Assembly (NCBI GenBank): GCA_050953445.1
Contig: JBMNMS010000001.1
Coordinates: 372,001 to 436,000, forward strand
DNA: 64,000 nt
Direction: 5' to 3'
Source of the DNA: JBMNMS01 sp050953445
GTDB taxonomy: Bacteria > Bacillota > Clostridia > Peptostreptococcales > Anaerovoracaceae
In this document: in pieces, positions 58,879 through 64,000 of the stretch
Numbering within the stretch: position 1 is the stretch's first letter
How the letters are laid out: each line of letters starts with the position of its first letter
Notes under the pieces: model-generated
What the model saw: only the letters and a program-made list of their open reading frames with translations
What the model was told of the DNA's origin: nothing
The model's database searches: none
Translations under genes and position numbers: made by a program

Positions 58879-59619
58879 ATGAAAAAGAAGATATATAAAA
58901 TAATATTTGTTATCTGTATTGCAGTTTTTCTATTTTCCGCAGGTAACTTGATAAAATATCATCTTGCAAGTACAGCGGAAAGGAACCATTTAGAGGAATT
59001 GGCCCGGAAGGTTGCCCCTTCCGAGGCTGACGACCCTTCCCCCTTACCGGGTTATAAAAAACTGCACCAAGAAAATACAGATATGATCGGATGGATCAAA
59101 GTTGACAACACCAGAATAAGCTATCCCGTCATGCAAACTAAAAAGGATCCGGAATACTATCTGCGCAGAAATTTCGATAAGGAATACTCCATAAGCGGGC
59201 TGCCTTTTCTTGATGCCTCATGTAATCTCTCCCCACCTTCCACAAACCTTATCATATATGGCCATCACATGAAAAACGGCACCATGTTTTTTGATCTTCT
59301 TAAATATGAGGAAGAAGATTTTTGGGTGGAAAACCCCACCTTCGCCTTTGATCTAATTGATAGGGAGCAAAGATATCAGGTGGTAGCAGCCTTTTATTCA
59401 AAAATCTATCCCAAGGATTCAAGGGCTTTTAGGTACTATACATTCATGGAAGCATCGGATGAAAAGGCTTTTGACGATTACATCAAGGAAATAAAATCCC
59501 TTTCCCTATATGATACGGGTATCATCCCTTCATTCGGAGATCAGCTGCTCACCCTATCGACCTGCAGCTATCATACGAAAAATGGACGCTTTGCCATACT
59601 GGCAAGAAAAATTTCCTAA
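58879..59619 (+). CDS. srtB: Class B sortase
   Basis: Membrane-anchored cysteine transpeptidase that joins proteins to the cell wall. A single N-terminal hydrophobic helix (about 5-24) is followed by the sortase B barrel: IGWIKVDNTRISYPVMQ near 72, the catalytic histidine in IYGHHMKNGTMF near 131, the cysteine in TLSTCSYHTKNG near 229, and the arginine in FAILARK. The 246-residue size fits class B. No sorting-signal (NPxT- or SPKT-like) substrate is encoded nearby. Confidence 0.92.
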   Translation: MKKKIYKIIFVICIAVFLFSAGNLIKYHLASTAERNHLEELARKVAPSEADDPSPLPGYKKLHQENTDMIGWIKVDNTRISYPVMQTKKDPEYYLRRNFDKEYSISGLPFLDASCNLSPPSTNLIIYGHHMKNGTMFFDLLKYEEEDFWVENPTFAFDLIDREQRYQVVAAFYSKIYPKDSRAFRYYTFMEASDEKAFDDYIKEIKSLSLYDTGIIPSFGDQLLTLSTCSYHTKNGRFAILARKIS

Positions 59620-59647
59620 CCGGCCAAGGGAAACAAAGTACCCCTCA

Positions 59648-60427
59648 CTAAGCTTCGCCCCTTATAATAATAGACACCTCACCGGATTGAAGGATTTGAA
59701 AACCACCACCTGTTTTCTCAACTATAAGATTGCCCTGATCATTGATGTCCACGGCCTTTCCCCGCCTTTCTTCATCCCCTTCCAGATATACTATATCCTT
59801 GCCTAAAATTAAGGATTTCTCCCTATATTCCCTAAGTATGTCCGGGTTCTTTAAATCCTTTTCCATATCCAAAAGTTGATTGGTAATTTCCGCCCCTAAG
59901 AGAGACGGCTCTATCTCCACATTTAGCGCTCCCACAATTCCGCTCAATTCATTGGGCAACGATTCCATGTCCATATGAATGTTTATTCCTATTCCCACAA
60001 CGATGTTGTCCATTATTCTACCATCAGAACCCTGCACCCCCTCCGTCAAAATGCCAGATATTTTTTTCCCATCTAAAAACAGATCATTAACCCATTTGAT
60101 CAATGGCGATTTGCCGGTAAACTTCTCAATGGCTCTGCAAGCAGCTACCGAGGCGGCTATTGTCAAAAATAATGAATCCTTTGGATCTACCCGTCTCTTT
60201 AAAACAAGGGACAAGTACAGTCCAAGACCGGAAGGTGAATAAAAAAAGCGATTTCTTCTACCACGACCCGAACTCTGACTTTTGGCGATTATTATGGTGC
60301 CATGCTCCACATCACCGTTTTTCGCCATAGACTTTGCCACGTTATTAGTGGAATCAACGATCTCATAGGTATATATTGGTACACTGCGGTAGTCTTTCTT
60401 AAGTGCTTTTCTAATCAATTCTTCCAT
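59648..60427 (-). CDS. birA: Biotin--[acetyl-CoA carboxylase] ligase, no DNA-binding domain
   Basis: Activates biotin with ATP and attaches it to carboxylase carrier lysines. Motifs: STNNVAKSMAKNGDVEHGT, the glycine-rich biotinyl-AMP loop SGRGRRNRFFYSP near 54, and PLIKWVNDLFLDGKKISGIL near 110. At 259 residues it lacks the N-terminal winged helix of bifunctional BirA, so it should not repress biotin genes. The ATG at 60427 with AGAGGG upstream is preferred over a TTG at 60442. It lies beside coaX but with tRNA-Gly between. Confidence 0.9.
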   Translation of the reverse strand: MEELIRKALKKDYRSVPIYTYEIVDSTNNVAKSMAKNGDVEHGTIIIAKSQSSGRGRRNRFFYSPSGLGLYLSLVLKRRVDPKDSLFLTIAASVAACRAIEKFTGKSPLIKWVNDLFLDGKKISGILTEGVQGSDGRIMDNIVVGIGINIHMDMESLPNELSGIVGALNVEIEPSLLGAEITNQLLDMEKDLKNPDILREYREKSLILGKDIVYLEGDEERRGKAVDINDQGNLIVEKTGGGFQILQSGEVSIIIRGEA

Positions 60428-60460
60428 TTTGCCCTCTCTCAACGGATAATTTTAAAATCG

Positions 60461-60487
60461 AAAAAACACACCTAAATTAGTGTGTTT
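60461..60487 (-). terminator. Terminator after tRNA-Gly
   Basis: Minus strand AAACACAC, 8-base loop, GTGTGTTT, then a T run. It ends the tRNA transcript just before birA. Confidence 0.75.
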
Positions 60488-60494
60488 CAATAGT

Positions 60495-60569
60495 TGGAGC
60501 GGAAGACGAGATTCGAACTCGCGACCCTCGCCTTGGCAAGGCGATGCTCTACCCCTGAGCCACTTCCGC
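60495..60569 (-). tRNA. tRNA-Gly (GCC)
   Basis: 75-base cloverleaf on the minus strand with encoded CCA: acceptor GCGGAAG / CTTCCGC, D arm GCTC / GAGC, anticodon stem TCGCC / GGCGA with loop TTGCCAA (anticodon GCC), T arm GCGAG / CTCGT (closing G-U). Confidence 0.95.
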
Positions 60570-60587
60570 ATATCCTGACACTAAAAA

Positions 60588-60616
60588 AGTGTATAGTATT
60601 TGTACTTCATTGTCAA
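60588..60616 (-). promoter_or_regulatory. Predicted promoter of tRNA-Gly
   Basis: Minus strand TTGACA (60611-60616), 17-base spacer, TACACT (60588-60593), about 18 bases before the tRNA. Confidence 0.65.
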
Positions 60617-60642
60617 GCTGCCATACAATAATCCGGCACCAA

Positions 60643-61431
60643 TTAGTTTTTGTTTGCCCTGTATATCACCAGAAGACCTTCGAATAGCAAATCTGGTTCA
60701 TGGGCAACTGGAATATTGCAAAGAGGAATAATGTAATCTGCATTTCCCCCTGTTATTATCACCTTTGCCTTTTGTCCTAATTTTTCATTGATTCGCCTTA
60801 CCATCCCTTCCAACATGGAGGCATTTCCAAAAACGGCACCTGAGGCTATACATTCTCTGGCATTACGCCCCATAAGAGGAGTATAGGCAGACAATTCCGT
60901 TTTAGGAAGCTGTGCCGTATCCTTTGCCAGAGCCCCCACCCCCATCATAAGCCCAGGCATGATGGAGCCTCCCAAAAATCTTCCCTGAGAATCCACTATA
61001 TTGATCGTGGTTGCCGTTCCAAAATCAAAGACTATTAGGGGTGCATGAAATTTGGATATGGCGGCCTCACACACTGCTATTCGGTCATTTCCAATGTCCG
61101 AAACTTCATAACCCGCAAGATCCAGCTTAATATTCAAAAACGGGCTTATTATGACGGGTGGTTTAGAAAGCACCTTGATAACAGCCTCCTCCAGATAGGC
61201 TGACAGATATGGATTTACCGATGCAAAAACTGTTCCCGTAATTTTTTCCGGATCAATCTTCCCTTCAGCTAAGATCCGATATATAGCATCTTCAAAATCC
61301 CTCACGCCTTCAAAGGACTCTATTTGTGTTCTCCTCCTATGAATACACCTTCCATCCATTAGAGCCTGAGCAAAGTTGGTATTGCCTATGTTCATCGTTA
61401 AAATCATGTTCCGATTCATTGCTTTTGGCAA
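60643..61431 (-). CDS. coaX: Type III pantothenate kinase CoaX
   Basis: First step of CoA synthesis, phosphorylating pantothenate with ATP. The 262-residue actin-like (ASKHA) kinase shows MNIGNTNFAQALM near 13, the catalytic DIGNDRIAV near 115, and VFDFGTATTINIVD near 134. Type III enzymes are not inhibited by CoA. The start is probably TTG at 61431, seven bases after GGAGGTG; ATG codons four and eight codons later are further from that site. It follows the CoaC-like gene by 23 bases. Confidence 0.92.
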   Translation of the reverse strand: MPKAMNRNMILTMNIGNTNFAQALMDGRCIHRRRTQIESFEGVRDFEDAIYRILAEGKIDPEKITGTVFASVNPYLSAYLEEAVIKVLSKPPVIISPFLNIKLDLAGYEVSDIGNDRIAVCEAAISKFHAPLIVFDFGTATTINIVDSQGRFLGGSIMPGLMMGVGALAKDTAQLPKTELSAYTPLMGRNARECIASGAVFGNASMLEGMVRRINEKLGQKAKVIITGGNADYIIPLCNIPVAHEPDLLFEGLLVIYRANKN

Positions 61432-61454
61432 CGCGGTACACCTCCCTTGCCAGG

Positions 61455-62000
61455 CTAAATAAGTATCCTTTGAACAGAATCTATAATGCTGGACACCTCA
61501 GCCAATGCGCCCTTTCCTATATAGCCGCATGCCAACATGGATTCCCTGGGCTCAATTATGGTAAAGCCTCTTTTTACAAGGGTTTCTAAATTCTCAGTAA
61601 CCACAGGATTTTCATACATTCTCACATTCATTGCCGGTGCTATTAGAAGGGGAATATCCTTGACCGCAAGATAAAGAGACGTTAGCATATCGTCCGCAAT
61701 ACCATAGGCCAACTTTCCAATTATATTGGCAGTGGCTGGCGCTATCAATAAAAGATCAGCATTTTGTGCCAAGGTAATATGCATGACCTCCTTGGGGGAT
61801 GATTCCTGAAAAACATGTGTAAATACTTCATTCTTAGATAGGGTTTGCAATGTAAGGGGAGTAATAAACCGGGTTGCCGCCTGGGTCATCACAACATGAA
61901 CCCTGTGATTTAGCTTAGTAAGTCCGCTTACAATATCTGCAGCCTTGTAAGCTGCAATACTTCCGGTTACCCCCAGTATAATGGTTTTACTATCAGACAC
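61455..62000 (-). CDS. coaC: Phosphopantothenoylcysteine decarboxylase (CoaC domain only)
   Basis: FMN-dependent flavoprotein that decarboxylates 4'-phosphopantothenoylcysteine. The 181 residues cover just the CoaC half of the usual bifunctional CoaBC: GVTGSIAAYKAADI near 10, VMHITLAQNADLLLIAPATANIIGKLAYGIADD in part near 70-100, the PAMNVRMYENP motif near 121, and the flexible-lid cysteine in LACGYIGKG near 155. No CoaB (ligase) domain follows; the frame ends and coaX begins. CoaB must be encoded elsewhere if the pathway is complete. Confidence 0.88.
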   Translation of the reverse strand: MSDSKTIILGVTGSIAAYKAADIVSGLTKLNHRVHVVMTQAATRFITPLTLQTLSKNEVFTHVFQESSPKEVMHITLAQNADLLLIAPATANIIGKLAYGIADDMLTSLYLAVKDIPLLIAPAMNVRMYENPVVTENLETLVKRGFTIIEPRESMLACGYIGKGALAEVSSIIDSVQRILI

Positions 62001-62015
62001 TTTTACCTCCTGCCT

Positions 62016-62861
62016 TCACCCTTCGTAAATAAAATTGTCTATTAACCGGGTGGTTCCAATTACAACTGCAACTGCCGCTAAAATCGACCCCTCAATTTGT
62101 GACACAGGCCCAATGGTTTCGCTATCTACAATCTCAACATAATCAATTTTGGCCAACGGTTCCTGCAGTATAATTTGCCTCATTGCCTCTACCACCTTAG
62201 CCACATCTCTTTCCCCGGACTTTATCATTTCCTGACCTACGAAAACCGCTTTGCTCAAAACCAGCGCCGCACTTCTTTGTTCTGGATCCAGGTAGGCATT
62301 TCTCGAACTTTTGGCAAGTCCATCCGGCTCCCTCACTATGGGGCATCCTACAACATGGACACCCATATTCAAATCCTTAACCATACGTTTTATCACGGCC
62401 AGTTGCTGTGCATCCTTTTGTCCAAAATATGCACTGTCTGGCCTTATGATATTAAAAAGCTTGTTCACCACCGTACATACGCCACGAAAATGAGTCGGTC
62501 GACTTCTACCGCATAGCCCCCTCGTCAAGCCATCCATATCTACAAAGGTGCTAAAACCCTGAGGGTACATCTGGATTACGGGAGGAGCAAATATTAAATC
62601 TACCCCCTTCTTGGCGCATATTTCCGCATCTGCTTCCATATCCCTTGGGTATTTATCGTAATCCTCTGTGGGAGCAAATTGTGTAGGGTTTACAAAGATA
62701 CTCACTACGGTCTTATCGTTTTCACAGATCGACCTTTCGATTAGACTGGCATGTCCCTGGTGGAGGAAACCCATTGTAGGCACTAAGCCAATAGTAGATC
62801 CCCCCTTCTTCCACTTCTCTACCCGATTTATTGCATCCTCAACACTTTCGATGATTCTCAT
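62016..62861 (-). CDS. panC: Pantothenate synthetase
   Basis: ATP-dependent condensation of pantoate with beta-alanine. The 281-residue enzyme has the nucleotidyltransferase motif PTMGFLHQGHASLI near 28 (HxGH), VSIFVNPTQFAPTEDYDKYPR near 53, and YFGQKDAQQLAVIKRMVKDL near 146, with the KMSKS-like AKSSRNAYL near 184. It follows panB by seven bases. Confidence 0.97.
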   Translation of the reverse strand: MRIIESVEDAINRVEKWKKGGSTIGLVPTMGFLHQGHASLIERSICENDKTVVSIFVNPTQFAPTEDYDKYPRDMEADAEICAKKGVDLIFAPPVIQMYPQGFSTFVDMDGLTRGLCGRSRPTHFRGVCTVVNKLFNIIRPDSAYFGQKDAQQLAVIKRMVKDLNMGVHVVGCPIVREPDGLAKSSRNAYLDPEQRSAALVLSKAVFVGQEMIKSGERDVAKVVEAMRQIILQEPLAKIDYVEIVDSETIGPVSQIEGSILAAVAVVIGTTRLIDNFIYEG

Positions 62862-62868
62862 GCTTAAC

Positions 62869-63702
62869 CTACCTTCGCTTCAACTTTTCAATCAGCTCAT
62901 CTGACATTATATAACCATGTTCCTCCGTCGGGAATATACCTTCCTTAACCTCTGCCGAATAGGCTGCAAATGCATCCTTCATGATTTTACCAACATCCGC
63001 ATACTTTTTAACGAATTTCGGTGTAAATCCTGAAAAGATGCCTAACATGTCCTGATACACCAACACCTGTCCGTCACAATGAGGCCCTGCTCCTATTCCT
63101 ATTGTGGGAATTTCAAGAATTTCAGTTATAAGCTTAGCCAGCTTAAATGGCACACACTCTAAAACCACAGCAAAGGCTCCGGCAGCTTCCACCGCTATGG
63201 CATCCTTAATAAGTCTCTCAGCTGTCTCCTCATCCCTTCCCTGTGCCTTATAGCCACCCAGTGCGTTTATAGATTGAGGCGTAAGCCCTAAATGCCCCAC
63301 CACTGGAATTGAGGCTTCCACTATTGCTTTTATCTGGGGACAGAGATTGCTTCCCCCCTCCAGCTTAACCGCATTGGCCCCGGTCTCCTTGACAAGACGC
63401 CCTGCATTTACCACCGCATCATAAACCGAGCTTTGATAGGACATGAATGGCATATCTATAATCAGGAGGGCGTTTGTAATCCCCCTGGCTACCGCCTTTC
63501 CATGATGAATCATATCCTCCATGGTAACAGCCAATGTATCCTTATATCCCAAAACCGCATTTCCTACCGAGTCACCTACTAAGATGCTGTTTATTCCTGC
63601 CTCGTCCATAATTCTGGCCATAGCAAAATCATAGGCTGTCAACATGGTCAGCTTCTCTTTTTCTTTCTTTGCCTTGATAAAGGTGGTTACAGTATTTTTC
63701 AT
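62869..63702 (-). CDS. panB: 3-methyl-2-oxobutanoate hydroxymethyltransferase
   Basis: Makes ketopantoate from 2-oxoisovalerate and methylene-tetrahydrofolate. The 277-residue TIM barrel shows MLTAYDFAMARIMDEAGI near 20, VGDSVGNAVLGY near 42, VKLEGGS near 112, and TIGIGAGPHCDGQVLVYQDMLG in part near 198. One base separates it from the preceding DUF2520 gene, so the pantothenate genes share a transcript. No panD is in the window. Confidence 0.97.
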   Translation of the reverse strand: MKNTVTTFIKAKKEKEKLTMLTAYDFAMARIMDEAGINSILVGDSVGNAVLGYKDTLAVTMEDMIHHGKAVARGITNALLIIDMPFMSYQSSVYDAVVNAGRLVKETGANAVKLEGGSNLCPQIKAIVEASIPVVGHLGLTPQSINALGGYKAQGRDEETAERLIKDAIAVEAAGAFAVVLECVPFKLAKLITEILEIPTIGIGAGPHCDGQVLVYQDMLGIFSGFTPKFVKKYADVGKIMKDAFAAYSAEVKEGIFPTEEHGYIMSDELIEKLKRR

Positions 63703-63703
63703 T

Positions 63704-64000
63704 TCATTTCTCCATTGTTTTTTTTAGCAATACTTCCATTTCCGAATAATTGCTACCAGCGTGTTTTTCCCTTGCTATTTCAATCAATTGCTCCGATAGA
63801 TAAGAATAGAGCCTGCTCTCCTTTTCATCAAGACATTCTAAATGCTTATGAACGGTTGCCAGATCGTTTCGCTCTACCGGCCCGGTAAGTGATTCAACCA
63901 TCCCCTTTTCCGCAATAGACTTACTTTGATTTAAAAAAAGTGTATTTAAAGCCATTTGAATCATTTTATCATCAAAACCACAATCCTTCAAAATTTTGGA
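63704..64000 (-). CDS. C-terminal part of a Rossmann/DUF2520 domain protein, cut by the window edge
   Basis: The frame runs off the right edge. The visible part (about 98 residues) resembles the C-terminal DUF2520 domain of NADP-binding Rossmann proteins, marked by MVESLTGPVERNDLATVHKHL and the helical end. Such proteins are common directly upstream of panB in Clostridia and resemble ketopantoate/6-phosphogluconate-type dehydrogenases; a role in pantothenate synthesis is suggested by position only. Confidence 0.75.
   Translation of the reverse strand, partial: SKILKDCGFDDKMIQMALNTLFLNQSKSIAEKGMVESLTGPVERNDLATVHKHLECLDEKESRLYSYLSEQLIEIAREKHAGSNYSEMEVLLKKTMEK

Overview
The window reads as chromosomal core genome of an endospore-forming member of the class Clostridia (Firmicutes). 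Supporting signs are a full mraZ-to-ftsZ division and wall cluster with a PASTA-tailed SpoVD-type transpeptidase, tandem DUF881 genes and sbp, MurE with a DNPR (meso-diaminopimelate) motif, intact genes for SigK, SpoIIGA, SigE and SigG, a CIRCE-controlled groESL, Rex, a 2[4Fe-4S] ferredoxin and AGGAGG-type ribosome binding sites. I cannot place it to family. I see no insertion sequence, prophage, plasmid gene or CRISPR array.

Layout. 1-17.8 kb, minus strand: the division/wall cluster mraZ-rsmH-ftsL-spoVD-murE-murF-mraY-murD-ftsW-murG-murA-ftsQ-two DUF881 genes-sbp-ftsZ, then a TrmH-type RNA methyltransferase and the first codons of another gene. 18-28 kb: a cysteine-rich protein with a Cys-Gly dipeptide tract, citrate synthase, groESL, a DUF554 membrane protein, a P-loop/Asp23-like fusion, ferredoxin, rex, an ABC-F ATPase and acpP. 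28-35.4 kb, minus strand: the rod-shape operon maf-radC-mreB-mreC-mreD-mrdA-minD. 35.4-40.4 kb: a DUF1540 gene and sigK, meeting a compact type IV filament-like operon (GspF/PilC-type platform protein, four small membrane-anchored proteins, PilT-type ATPase). 40.4-45.5 kb: transglutaminase lipoprotein, DUF1015, cmk, nrdR, a YlmC/YmxH protein and a Crp/Fnr regulator. 45.5-49.4 kb: infC-rpmI-rplT behind an L20-type leader, then spoIIGA-sigE-sigG. 49.5-55.2 kb: an acylating aldehyde dehydrogenase with a class III aminotransferase, lexA, and a MoxR/VWA pair. 55.3-64 kb: a cell wall amidase, tRNA-Val, a Nudix hydrolase, tRNA-Arg, a GC-rich structured intergenic stretch, a decayed DUF2442 gene, a cupin, a class B sortase, birA, tRNA-Gly, and a pantothenate/CoA block (coaX, a CoaC-only decarboxylase, panC, panB, a DUF2520 protein).

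How it works together. Two morphogenesis operons (septal and lateral wall) supply peptidoglycan precursors, polymerases and cytoskeleton; the mother-cell and forespore sigma genes and spoVD link the same machinery to sporulation. Regulation is readable at several points: MraZ boxes inside the dcw promoter, CIRCE at groESL, a LexA box at lexA, an L20-type leader and an ATT start codon at infC, and a long-spacer promoter at spoIIGA whose -10 lies inside the upstream terminator.

The best candidates for something new are the small filament-like operon beside sigK, which has a PilT-type motor but no local PilB, prepilin peptidase or canonical prepilin; the GC-rich structured RNA-like region near 58 kb; the Cys-Gly repeat protein; and the aldehyde dehydrogenase/aminotransferase pair. 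Promoter, terminator and start-site calls were made by eye. Function calls rest on motif and family recognition; no database search was run.
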